A DNA stretch of 12,888 nucleotides from an uncultured Clostridium sp. (GTDB lineage Bacteria; Bacillota; Clostridia; TANB77; CAG-508): positions 1 to 12,888 of the forward strand of contig CAMNND010000024.1 of the NCBI GenBank assembly GCA_946545035.1, read 5' to 3'. Under the pieces are notes generated by a model. The model did not search any database, had not been told where the DNA came from, and saw nothing but the letters and a program-made list of their open reading frames with translations. Below, in pieces: positions 1 through 7,226 of this stretch. The first letter of the stretch is position 1, and every line of letters begins with the position of its first letter. The translations under genes were made by a program, and so were the position numbers.

Positions 1-29
1 CGAGCTATATTTTTAATTTTTTCTATCAT
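1..29 (-). CDS. Start of an unidentified gene, cut by window edge
   Basis: An ATG at 29-27 overlaps the TGA stop of the fibre gene in an ATGA arrangement. It opens a frame reading M-I-E-K-I-K-N-I-A before the window ends. A strong GAGGAGG ribosome binding site lies about ten bases upstream, inside the end of the fibre gene, which supports a true start. In comparable phages this slot after the fibre holds a small tail-associated protein or a holin. Nine residues cannot decide, so the function is unknown. Confidence 0.5.
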
Positions 30-1147
30 ATGTCGATTGCCTCCTCTGATATAATCTTTAAAGTATTAACTGCAGAAAGTTCCTTTAGCTTATCTGTTGC
101 TAAATCTGTTATTTCGTCTTTTTTATCCGATGTAAAATTGTCTATTTCCGTCTTGCTTTCCGCAATTACTTGTGCAGCAAAATTCTCTTTTTCTTTCTGC
201 GTATAGTAATCTGTACCAGCTACAGGCTTTGGACCTGTTTCTCCTTGTGGACCTTGAGGACCCATAATATTTATTGTTGGTGGATTATCTAATTCTTTAT
301 TATTACTCCAGCTTAAATTTCCATTTTCATCGAGATGTGGAATAAATGTAGCACCATCAAAGTCTCCATTTTCTATACTTTGTCTCAAAGCTGTTATATA
401 ATCTTCTCTTGCGTTTTCTGCTGTTTGTCTTGCTGTTTCATTAGATTGCCTTTGTGTTTCTGTACTATTACGAGATGTCTCTGCATTTTTTCTGTTGTTT
501 TCAGCCTCAATTCTACCATTTTCGTTGACTATCCTATTGGATTCATTAGTCCTTCTAGTTTGCTCTGCAGATGCTCTGCTTTCTTCTGCAGAATTTCGAG
601 AAGTTTCGTTTTCTGCTCTTGTAGTTTCAGCAGATATTCTTTTTTGCTCTTCATCTTCTCGCCCTTGTTCTGCTCTAGATCTATCTCTCTCTGCATCTTC
701 AATAGATTGCTCTAAATTTGATATTTCTTGAATTTTTGTATTAGCAATATCACTTATATTTACTAATTGTGTTATATATATTTCCCACTCAGATATTGGT
801 GGTACTTCTGTTTCTACTACTTGTATCTCTCCTGCTCCTTTTTGAATATAAAACCCTTTAAGTTCCGTTGAAATTTGTAGTGTTTTCTGATTATCATTAT
901 TAAGCATATAGCCCACAAAGCCAATATAATAATCCCCATAGCACGATTTATCTATGTAGATTTGATTACCAATTACAGCAATCTGTGTACCTTGACTATC
1001 TCCCTTTTTTATTAAAACAGCCTTTTTAGTTAATCCATTCCAGCTATCATCAAATTCACAATCGACAGAATAATAAGCAATAGAGCCCGAATTTATAATT
1101 CTAGGCTCCGTTATTTCTAATTTATCTTTATCAATTTTAAAATTCAT
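26..1147 (-). CDS. BppU-like baseplate upper protein / tail fibre with coiled-coil stalk
   Basis: The product has 373 residues. Residues 1-108 look like the N-terminal beta-rich attachment domain of BppU-type baseplate proteins, ending in the family-like FYIQKGAGE. From about 152 to 248 there is an uninterrupted heptad stalk with Glu and Arg at fixed positions (Arg every seventh residue from 156 to 247). Then comes DGATFIPHLDENGNLSW and a short collagen-like patch GPQGPQGETG at 296-305, both common in Firmicute phage fibres, and a charged helical tail. It probably bridges the baseplate and the receptor-binding tip, likely as a trimer. The start is the ATG at 1147-1145 because AAAGGGGG lies five bases upstream; a longer in-frame extension to 1282 overlaps the previous gene and has no such site. 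The short C-terminal part means the binding tip may be encoded further left. Confidence 0.85.
   Translation of the reverse strand: MNFKIDKDKLEITEPRIINSGSIAYYSVDCEFDDSWNGLTKKAVLIKKGDSQGTQIAVIGNQIYIDKSCYGDYYIGFVGYMLNNDNQKTLQISTELKGFYIQKGAGEIQVVETEVPPISEWEIYITQLVNISDIANTKIQEISNLEQSIEDAERDRSRAEQGREDEEQKRISAETTRAENETSRNSAEESRASAEQTRRTNESNRIVNENGRIEAENNRKNAETSRNSTETQRQSNETARQTAENAREDYITALRQSIENGDFDGATFIPHLDENGNLSWSNNKELDNPPTINIMGPQGPQGETGPKPVAGTDYYTQKEKENFAAQVIAESKTEIDNFTSDKKDEITDLATDKLKELSAVNTLKIISEEAIDI
404..694 (-). repeat. 21-bp coding repeat array for a heptad stalk
   Basis: About fourteen tandem degenerate 21-base units encode heptads of the form x-E-x-x-R within the fibre gene. Arg falls at residues 156, 163, 170 and so on to 247, and Glu three residues before most of them. 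The register never breaks, as expected for a rigid coiled-coil rod. Codons differ between units, so the array is old or under purifying selection and not a fresh expansion. Confidence 0.8.
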
Positions 1148-1160
1148 ATTATCCCCCTTT

Positions 1161-1799
1161 CTAAGCCGTTCTGTGCCAAATGTAACAAGCAAAATAAAGA
1201 GGAACAATAGAAATAGGTGTCCCACTTCCTGTAGAACCTGTTGTACTAGCATTTGTTTGTATATCGTGTGAGTGTCCTCCATCAGTATATGTTATTGTAT
1301 CATCTCCTGCATAATCATCATCTGGATTTATTCTACGTACAGTAAGTTTTCCACCTGAACTAACACCATTTCTTCCATATCGACCTCTATGATAATGAGT
1401 TCCACTTGTCGTAGTCGCACCTCGTAGTGATGGTATGGGATGTGTATGGGGTGGTAAATTTTGAGTTTGAATTGTAATTTTTTCTTGTCCACCAGTTTGT
1501 CCTGGAGTGTATTTATTTCCAGCACCAATCAAAACTCTATCTTTACCAATTAATTCCCATGTCCCACCAAACAATTCTCCAGGATTCGTTATATTATCTG
1601 TCAAATATATACATCCAACTGGGTGCATAGCCAAAAATGAATTGTTTATACGTAGTGCCGTAATTTCTGTTCCAGGTTGCACGATTTCTTCAGCTGTATA
1701 GTCTTGTATCTCAAAATTGATAATTTCATTGGTCCTGGGGTCTTTTAACTTTAATAACCTTGGATTGGTTAAAATTCTATCTTGAAATAATTCAAACAT
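1161..1799 (-). CDS. Phage baseplate / tail-collar-like fibre protein
   Basis: The product has 212 residues. The middle holds the phage collar signature MHPVGCIYL (59-67) followed by LFGGTWELIG (76-85). A His-rich region follows, with HTH (118-120), HYH (135-137) and HSH (176-178); in related fibre tips such His pairs coordinate metal along the trimer axis. The C-terminus, ISIVPLYFACYIWHRTA, matches the usual 'PPYLAVYVWKRTA'-type ending. It is probably a baseplate-associated adhesin or fibre tip protein. The start is ATG at 1799-1797, ten bases after AAAGGAGG; the upstream ATG at 1820 would include the ribosome binding site in the coding sequence. It lies 13 bases before the BppU-like gene and five after the previous stop. 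A Gly/Ser/Thr-rich stretch at 184-195 precedes the tip segment. Confidence 0.85.
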   Translation of the reverse strand: MFELFQDRILTNPRLLKLKDPRTNEIINFEIQDYTAEEIVQPGTEITALRINNSFLAMHPVGCIYLTDNITNPGELFGGTWELIGKDRVLIGAGNKYTPGQTGGQEKITIQTQNLPPHTHPIPSLRGATTTSGTHYHRGRYGRNGVSSGGKLTVRRINPDDDYAGDDTITYTDGGHSHDIQTNASTTGSTGSGTPISIVPLYFACYIWHRTA

Positions 1800-1803
1800 T
1801 ACT

Positions 1804-2814
1804 CTAATTCCTCCTTTCATATGAAATTACAATGCTCTTTTTTCCGTATTCAGTTATTGGCATAATACAATGGTAGTAATATCCACTATCAACCATTGTG
1901 CTTGTTATGTCTTCTCCACTATTGTCAAAGAGCTGTTGATATATTTTATATTTTAGAACAATATATTTGTAAGCACTTCGTTGTGGAGTAAACGATAAAA
2001 AGTGTGGAAGAAAAATTCTTGGCACACTTTCTAAAATATTTACATTGTTAATATATAGTTTGTTGGTATCTGCCCTACAATACATTTCATCGTTCGCAAT
2101 TATATGCTCTTCTAGTATTTTATCCTTTTCATTACTGAAACCTATCGAATAAAGAATTGGATAGGCTACATCGTCCCAATATTTCCACATTGCTAAAGGT
2201 GGCAAATACAAATTTTCAATATTTTTTGGTGCTATATGAACTGGATATTTTATTTTGTCTGAAGGACTATAAAATTCAATATCAGTTTCAATCACATCTT
2301 TTCTTGTAATTGAAAACTCTTGATTTTCTTGTAAATATATATTGTAGTCAGAAACATCAAGAATAGCACATACTGGTTCAAATTCGTCTTGTATTGTTGG
2401 TGTCCACCAAACGTTAAAACCTATCGCTGTTATTTTTTTGTTATAGAATTGCGATAAATTCATTCCAGAATCTTTATTCTCATAGTCCCATAGAGAACTA
2501 CTAACATTAAATACATAATCATATTGAATTGTAACTTTTTTCTCATTACCAACTTGATTAACATTTGCCCCGTCCATAAGACAAATACTAAATTGTTCAT
2601 TTGGAATTCGAGATGTTTCGTCGTAGTCTGTTAGAGGTGTATCAAATTTCAATAGACAATAATTTAAGAATTTTCGATTTTTTGTTAAAACTGCTTTAGC
2701 TGTTGAAATTTGACTATCTGCAAACTGATTTAGGTATGCGTCTAAAATTAAATTGGTTAATTCTATTTTCTTTTTACCATTTCTAATAACTATTGATTCG
2801 TTTTTTATTTTCAT
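1804..2814 (-). CDS. Unrecognised baseplate-region protein
   Basis: I do not recognise this 336-residue protein. It has no signal peptide, membrane segment or obvious catalytic motif. It is mixed alpha/beta by appearance, rich in Tyr, Phe, Asn and Ile, with a Trp-containing patch (GFNVWWTPTIQDEFEP) and many short beta-like runs, which fits a structural virion protein. The start is ATG at 2814-2812: it overlaps the hub stop as ATGA and has GAGGTGG seven bases upstream, while the earlier in-frame ATG at 2832 lies deep in the hub gene. Its place between the hub and the collar/fibre genes suggests a baseplate component, possibly a periphery or fibre-anchoring protein. That role is inferred only from position. 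Confidence 0.75.
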   Translation of the reverse strand: MKIKNESIVIRNGKKKIELTNLILDAYLNQFADSQISTAKAVLTKNRKFLNYCLLKFDTPLTDYDETSRIPNEQFSICLMDGANVNQVGNEKKVTIQYDYVFNVSSSLWDYENKDSGMNLSQFYNKKITAIGFNVWWTPTIQDEFEPVCAILDVSDYNIYLQENQEFSITRKDVIETDIEFYSPSDKIKYPVHIAPKNIENLYLPPLAMWKYWDDVAYPILYSIGFSNEKDKILEEHIIANDEMYCRADTNKLYINNVNILESVPRIFLPHFLSFTPQRSAYKYIVLKYKIYQQLFDNSGEDITSTMVDSGYYYHCIMPITEYGKKSIVISYERRN

Positions 2815-4568
2815 CCGAATTCCACCTCGCATTCTTCCGTAACAACATTTACATAGACAAACCCAACATTTCTACTTGTTTCAGGGTCTCTTACTGCAAC
2901 AATGTAATCGTCCTCAGTTTGACCATAACCTTGTATAGAGAAAACATAATAATCTGAACCTGAGCCCATTTCATTATCCCATGCCTCTTTTGCAAGTCTT
3001 ATAGCCTTATCTGCTGGAGGTTCAAAATTAACAATATCGTGTTTTTCTTCAAATCCTTCTTCTATAAATTCACTCAATACAAGACCTTCACTATTTGTTG
3101 AACTTTCTTGTTGCTCTGCTGGTCTAAATAGATCAATATAACTACTTATTAAATCACTTGATTTTAATGTTATGTTCCATTCTTCATCCTCATCGTTTGT
3201 ATATATGTATGTGATATCTTTAACTGCAAATCTTCCTGAAATAAAGAAAGATGGCTTGTTAATTTCAATGATATCTCCAATTTCGACATTTGGATTTTTA
3301 GTATATTTAGCAACAACTTGATTTATTACATTGGAATTTTGAACTATTAAACTTCTAGCATATTCTATTAATTGTGGTAGAGATGTCCATTTATTTTTAT
3401 AATCAATGGTTTTTTCTACCTGGCCACTATCAGAGATAATTCCCTTTGATTTTTTTATCTCGTCGCTGTGGAAATACCTCATTGTTGTATATCTTAATGA
3501 GGTATCACTTCGAATAGCCAATATCTCTGCATTTTGACCTACATTCCATTTAAACCCTGTAATTAAATTTTTATAAAACTGGTCACGCTGCAGAACAATT
3601 TGACCTTCATTTCCTCCATCATCATTGAAAGTAAAGTTTCCGCTATTTGTATATTTATTGTAGTCTGATTTAGATGAATCGTAATAATTAATGTTAGATT
3701 GGAAAACTTTTGTTGTTCCATCGTTACATACTGTAACTAGTTCAAAATCTATATAATTGTTTTCCTTGTAATACTGCTCCGCCATAAAATTCCTTAAATA
3801 ATTCTCATCAAGGATAATAGGATGTAGGAAAGTAATAGAGTCTCCATTTTTTATGGTTTTATTTACCTCTAAATTTGGATATTCTGTTATATCAACGGCT
3901 GTAGTGTATATCATTCTAACATTTTTAAAATTTATTACATTAGCATAGTCAACGTTGTTGATTGTTGGTTGCAAGTGGAATAGTCCTTCATTTCGTCCAT
4001 CTAATTCAGTTATAGTTTTTACTGGTAATTTTGCAAATAGATAGTCAATACTGTTTACAAAAATTTCCTTTTTTTCGTTAATATTCCAAAAGACGTTTAT
4101 TTTAAATCCTACATTATTCATACAATATTCAACAGTCTGTGCTATAAAATTCAACGTTATCTGACCTTCCGGAACATTCATTTCTTTTATTGTAAATCCA
4201 TCATTAAGTAATGGTTCCAATATTCTTTGAATAGCTTGTTTTTTTGTCATTGTACCAATTATAGTAACTGTCCTAATTGTTGCCATTTTTAATGGGCTTA
4301 AAACATTTAATGTCATTTCTCTACCTTCGATACTTGCATCTAGTTTCATATCAGCAAATTTGAAAGTATTTACAAATCCTGTAAATTCTAATTCATCGTT
4401 TTTTTTGTATATTTTACATTCTTGATATTTTAGCGGTAGATCAAGTATAGTTCCCTTTGAAAAATCAATAGTAAAATCTTGAAATGTAACTTCGTTATTG
4501 CTCTTTTTATATTTTAGGTTTTTTAGAAGTCTATATTTTTTGTTTCCCATTTTTAGGTACTTTCCCAT
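2811..4568 (-). CDS. Tail tip hub protein (Tal/gp27-like), no obvious endopeptidase
   Basis: The 585-residue product follows the tape measure gene directly (TAG then ATG) and has AGGGGG seven bases upstream, inside the tape measure 3' end. That is the standard place for the baseplate hub. The N-terminal part (1-180) has short beta strands around NDELEFTGFV and a segment like clostridial phage tail hub proteins (VEYCMNNVGFKINVFWNI, KKEIFVNSID). The central part (about 200-485) is beta-rich, with NPNVEIGDIIEI and FAVKDITYIY resembling hub domains. A low-complexity acidic linker (about 486-518) leads to a compact 66-residue C-terminal domain. I see no lysozyme, NlpC/P60 or CHAP motif, so the cell-wall hydrolase part found in many Tal proteins seems absent. 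The hub role is well supported by order and moderately by sequence. Confidence 0.75.
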   Translation of the reverse strand: MGKYLKMGNKKYRLLKNLKYKKSNNEVTFQDFTIDFSKGTILDLPLKYQECKIYKKNDELEFTGFVNTFKFADMKLDASIEGREMTLNVLSPLKMATIRTVTIIGTMTKKQAIQRILEPLLNDGFTIKEMNVPEGQITLNFIAQTVEYCMNNVGFKINVFWNINEKKEIFVNSIDYLFAKLPVKTITELDGRNEGLFHLQPTINNVDYANVINFKNVRMIYTTAVDITEYPNLEVNKTIKNGDSITFLHPIILDENYLRNFMAEQYYKENNYIDFELVTVCNDGTTKVFQSNINYYDSSKSDYNKYTNSGNFTFNDDGGNEGQIVLQRDQFYKNLITGFKWNVGQNAEILAIRSDTSLRYTTMRYFHSDEIKKSKGIISDSGQVEKTIDYKNKWTSLPQLIEYARSLIVQNSNVINQVVAKYTKNPNVEIGDIIEINKPSFFISGRFAVKDITYIYTNDEDEEWNITLKSSDLISSYIDLFRPAEQQESSTNSEGLVLSEFIEEGFEEKHDIVNFEPPADKAIRLAKEAWDNEMGSGSDYYVFSIQGYGQTEDDYIVAVRDPETSRNVGFVYVNVVTEECEVEFG

Positions 4569-6608
4569 CTAAACACCCCCTGTTCTAATTGTTTCAGAAA
4601 CAACTGGTGCAACAATTCTTCCGACATTTTCTTTGTCTAAATCAACATCTCCTGTTATTTCACAGTTAACCTGAATAACTGTTAACGAATTGTTATTAGC
4701 CTCTATTTTTGCTCTAGCATTTACTTTTCCCGTTTCTAATAATACCGATTTATTCATTTCATCTAAAATAGCATTATTCATATCATCTACTGCTTTTACG
4801 GCATCGTCTGTCGTTGCATCAATACCTATTGCAATACCAGGAGGCATCATTGAACCAACTTCGTCAGCTAACAATTTTGATGGAGAATGAATTCCAAAAA
4901 ATTCCTTTATCTTATTAACAATTCCACTACAGAAACCTTTTATTTTGTCAACAATCCATCCAACAGCATTACTAATACCATTCCAGATACCTTGAACCAT
5001 ATTTTTACCCATTTCGAGCATTTTTCCAGGTAATTCCTTTATTTTATTAACAATATTGTTAAACAGATTTACTGCACCCTCTTTTGCTTTATTTGCCATT
5101 TCTACAGCAAACTGTGCAATTTTGCTAATTGTATTTTTTAGCCATTCCCATATTTTCCCAGGCAATTCCTTTATTTTATTTATAATGTTACTTATGAAAT
5201 TTCTCGCCATCTCATTAGCTTTCTGATTAGTTTCAACTATCCATTTAACTATATTTTGTATAGTATTTACTAACCATTCCCACACTTTTCCAGGTAATTC
5301 TTTAAAGAAGTTAACAACATTCTGTAAGAATTCTTTTCCCATTTGGATTGCTTTTTGGTTCATTTCTACAACCCATTGTGCTAATTTAACAATTACATTG
5401 CATAGCCATTCCCATATTTTACCTGGTAATTCTGAAATAAATGTAATTACATTTTGAATGAATATTGGAATGTTTTCTACAATCCAAGTAATTACATTTA
5501 CTGCAAATTCTCCAAGATGGGCTAGCAGTTCAACGAATAAATCTAATACAGCTTGCACTATCAAAGGAAAGTTTTCGACTAATCCTGTAACAATGCTAAT
5601 AATAATTTCTGGTAACATTGCAATCAATTGAGGTAACGCTTGTACTAAACCAGTAATTAGAGAAATAATTACTTGAATACCAGCATTTATAATTTCTGGA
5701 ATGTGTTGAACAAGTGTTGAAACAATAGTGTTGATTATTTTTGGTATCATTTCAACTAATTTTGGTATTGCTTGTACTAGACCCTCGATTAAAGCAAGAA
5801 GTATTTCTGCTCCCATTTCTAAAATACGTGGTAATGCATCTAGTAAAGCATTTAATATTGTTTCAATTATTTGTGGTAACATCTCTATTAACTGAGGTAT
5901 TGCCGCTAATAATCCCTCTACCAAAGCCATAAGTAATTCCATACCTGCATTTATTAAAGCATCTAAATTACTTGTTATGGCTGTAATTACATCACTTATT
6001 AGTTTTGGTATCATCTCAATAAGCTGTGGTGCAAATTGAGTTAATGCCTGTAATATTTGAGTTAATAATTGCATAATTATTTCGATAATTTGTGGAATAT
6101 TATTAACTATGAATTGTACTAATTGTGTTATTACTTGCATTATGCATTCTAATAATTGTGGGGCTATATCGACTAATGCTTGTAATACTTGTTGCAATAT
6201 ATCTGTAACAATGCCAATGAAATTTGGCAAATTATCCATCAATACGCTTGAAATCTTACTTAATATTTCACTTATTGCCTCGATTATATCTGGCATCCAC
6301 TCGTAGATATTTTCAATCAAATCTGGAAGTAATTCTGAAACCGCATTTATAATATTGTCCGCAGCAGTTTGTGCAGTTTTTACTACTTTTCCTAAATCAG
6401 CACTACCATTCAAGAAATTGTCCCATGCCGCTTTCATAGATGCAACACTTCCAGATATTGTTGTTGCTGCCTCTTTTGCTGTTGTACCTGTAATATCTAA
6501 ATTAGTTTGTACTGCGTGGATTGCCTCTATCATTTGGTCAAAAGTAACATTATCTAAGCTACTTATTTTTTCTTTTAATACTCCGCTATCATTCATTAAA
6601 CGGATCAT
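4569..6608 (-). CDS. Tape measure protein, C-terminal 679 residues (continuous open frame)
   Basis: This is the uninterrupted C-terminal part of the tape measure gene. The ATG at 6608 is an internal Met of the family motif GTKEEMIRL, not a natural start; there is no ribosome binding site before it. Residues 1-90 continue the conserved N-terminal domain (ASMKAAWDNFL at 57-66 region). Residues about 95-390 are very hydrophobic helices with Pro in a strict 11/22/44-residue pattern. Residues 393-568 are four units starting ELPGK. FFGIHSPSKLL (570-580) marks the conserved C-terminal segment, followed by a polar tail. The hydrophobic part may act in membrane passage of DNA, as proposed for other tape measures; that is inference. 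It ends with TAG directly before the hub gene. Confidence 0.85.
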   Translation of the reverse strand: MIRLMNDSGVLKEKISSLDNVTFDQMIEAIHAVQTNLDITGTTAKEAATTISGSVASMKAAWDNFLNGSADLGKVVKTAQTAADNIINAVSELLPDLIENIYEWMPDIIEAISEILSKISSVLMDNLPNFIGIVTDILQQVLQALVDIAPQLLECIMQVITQLVQFIVNNIPQIIEIIMQLLTQILQALTQFAPQLIEMIPKLISDVITAITSNLDALINAGMELLMALVEGLLAAIPQLIEMLPQIIETILNALLDALPRILEMGAEILLALIEGLVQAIPKLVEMIPKIINTIVSTLVQHIPEIINAGIQVIISLITGLVQALPQLIAMLPEIIISIVTGLVENFPLIVQAVLDLFVELLAHLGEFAVNVITWIVENIPIFIQNVITFISELPGKIWEWLCNVIVKLAQWVVEMNQKAIQMGKEFLQNVVNFFKELPGKVWEWLVNTIQNIVKWIVETNQKANEMARNFISNIINKIKELPGKIWEWLKNTISKIAQFAVEMANKAKEGAVNLFNNIVNKIKELPGKMLEMGKNMVQGIWNGISNAVGWIVDKIKGFCSGIVNKIKEFFGIHSPSKLLADEVGSMMPPGIAIGIDATTDDAVKAVDDMNNAILDEMNKSVLLETGKVNARAKIEANNNSLTVIQVNCEITGDVDLDKENVGRIVAPVVSETIRTGGV
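4905..5432 (-). repeat. 132-bp (44-residue) tandem repeats, ELPGK type
   Basis: Four tandem units of exactly 44 codons begin with ELPGK at 5432, 5300, 5168 and 5036. The first three share ELPGK(I/V)WEWL, a central amphipathic helix with W or F and NQKA/NKAK, and a (V/I)(V/I)N(F/K)(F/I)K end. The fourth keeps only ELPGK and the NKIK end. The length of 44 equals four 11-residue turns, typical of long regular helices. Units differ by substitution, so they are not a recent expansion. Confidence 0.85.
5499..6326 (-). repeat. Hydrophobic helical repeats with 11/22/44-residue Pro periodicity
   Basis: In the tape measure C-terminal frame, Pro sits at residues 95, 106, 128, 150, 172, 194, 238, 260, 282, 304, 326 and 348. 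All spacings are multiples of 11. A second Pro series at 201, 245, 289 and 333 has exact 44 spacing. Strong units start GMELLMALVEG, GAEILLALIEG and GIQVIISLITG, each 44 residues. The unit length equals that of the ELPGK repeats downstream, so the protein keeps one ruler unit while its side-chain chemistry changes. Confidence 0.8.
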
Positions 6609-6648
6609 TTCTTCTTTTGTTCCGTCCGGTAACCTAATTTAAGGTTAT

Positions 6649-7032
6649 CTAACATAGTAAAATTGCCGTTTTGCGAATCCGTTGATATGCATTCTGTATG
6701 CTTTCCATAGATGTTCCCATCTTGTTAGCATTATCAGCCATATCTATAATTGCCATATCTGCAATTTGAGCCGCTTTGGCTGTATCTCCATTAAGTCCCT
6801 GTAAAAGACTTGCCGAAAAACTTGTAACATTCGACATATATTCATTTGCTGAAATTCCAGCAGTTGAAAAAGCCTTATTTGCGTTATCAATAACTGTTTG
6901 AGAGCTTGATTTGAAAAGTGTTTCAACACCACCTATGTTTTGCTCTAGCTCTGCAAATGATTTTGTGCTCGCTGTACCTAAAGCTCCCAAGGCTGTTGCT
7001 GTTACTCCGTACTGCAGCGGTTCCAACAGCAA
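6649..7032 (-). CDS. Tape measure protein, internal frame-shifted fragment
   Basis: This open frame holds tape measure codons between the second and third inserted bases (true homologous part 7008-6682, 109 codons), running GVTATALGALGTAST through SFAELEQNIGGVETLFKSS to MESIQNAYQ. The last ten codons before the TAG at 6651-6649 (RIRKTAILLC) and the first eight are out-of-frame artefacts. It has no ribosome binding site and should not be treated as an independent gene; automated annotation would probably call it a small hypothetical or a tape measure fragment. Confidence 0.6.
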   Translation of the reverse strand: MLLEPLQYGVTATALGALGTASTKSFAELEQNIGGVETLFKSSSQTVIDNANKAFSTAGISANEYMSNVTSFSASLLQGLNGDTAKAAQIADMAIIDMADNANKMGTSMESIQNAYQRIRKTAILLC

Positions 7033-7195
7033 AAGCTGTTTTCATTGCACTTCCGTGCTCCCGACATAAAACTTTCAAGCTTTGAAGCTTTCTTGTTTAC
7101 ATCGTCCATACCTTCGTCAAAACCTTTTTTATCCAGTTTTGTTTCGTAGGTTAACGTGCCTGCTATCATATTTTTTCCTTTCTATGCAGACATAG

Positions 7196-7226
7196 AAAAA
7201 AAGACACCTGCAATAATGCAAGTGTC
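7196..7226 (-). terminator. Intrinsic terminator between Gp15 and tape measure genes
   Basis: On the minus strand a 10-bp stem (arms 7226-7217 and 7212-7203, one G-U pair) closes a four-base loop and is followed by seven T residues at 7202-7196. The stem begins inside the Gp15 stop codon. Immediately downstream a second small hairpin (7195-7182, 5-bp stem) sits just before the AAAGG ribosome binding site of the tape measure gene. The element would cut down tape measure and baseplate mRNA relative to chaperone mRNA, or be overridden by antitermination; which of these holds is not shown by the sequence. Confidence 0.85.

Larger units (their letters stand above)
4569..7169 (-). pseudogene. Tape measure protein gene, 5' part disrupted by six 1-base insertions
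   Basis: Translation from ATG 7169 (AAAGG seven bases upstream) gives MIAGTLTYETKLDKKGFDEG, a typical tape measure N-terminus, but stops after about 55 codons. Homologous sequence continues in the other two frames. Deleting one + strand G at each of 7055, 7009, 6681, 6668, 6628 and 6624 joins all pieces into 864 codons plus stop. The repaired product has the family motifs NAYQGFAKGNFTMLDNLKL and GYGGTKEEM near residues 160-190, and FFGIHSPSK near the C-terminus. The intact protein would thread the tail tube and set its length, and is probably injected or extruded at infection. As written, no full-length protein can be made. Sequencing or assembly error is at least as likely as real decay. Confidence 0.85.

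Noticed and set aside
404..694. CRISPR array or tandem DNA satellite
   Set aside because: The 21-base units are degenerate, without spacers, and fully explained by a coiled-coil coding pattern.
335..731. Overlapping + strand open frames rich in Cys, Ser and Phe opposite the fibre gene
   Set aside because: They mirror the repetitive heptad-coding DNA, have no ribosome binding site, and oppose a well-supported gene.
1148..1282. N-terminal extension of the fibre protein to an ATG at 1282
   Set aside because: It lies within the collar gene, has no ribosome binding site, and the ATG at 1147 has a strong one at good spacing.
6624..7055. Programmed ribosomal frameshifting in the tape measure gene
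   Set aside because: Six shifts in the same direction without slippery sites would be needed within 430 bases; programmed events are single and placed at defined motifs.
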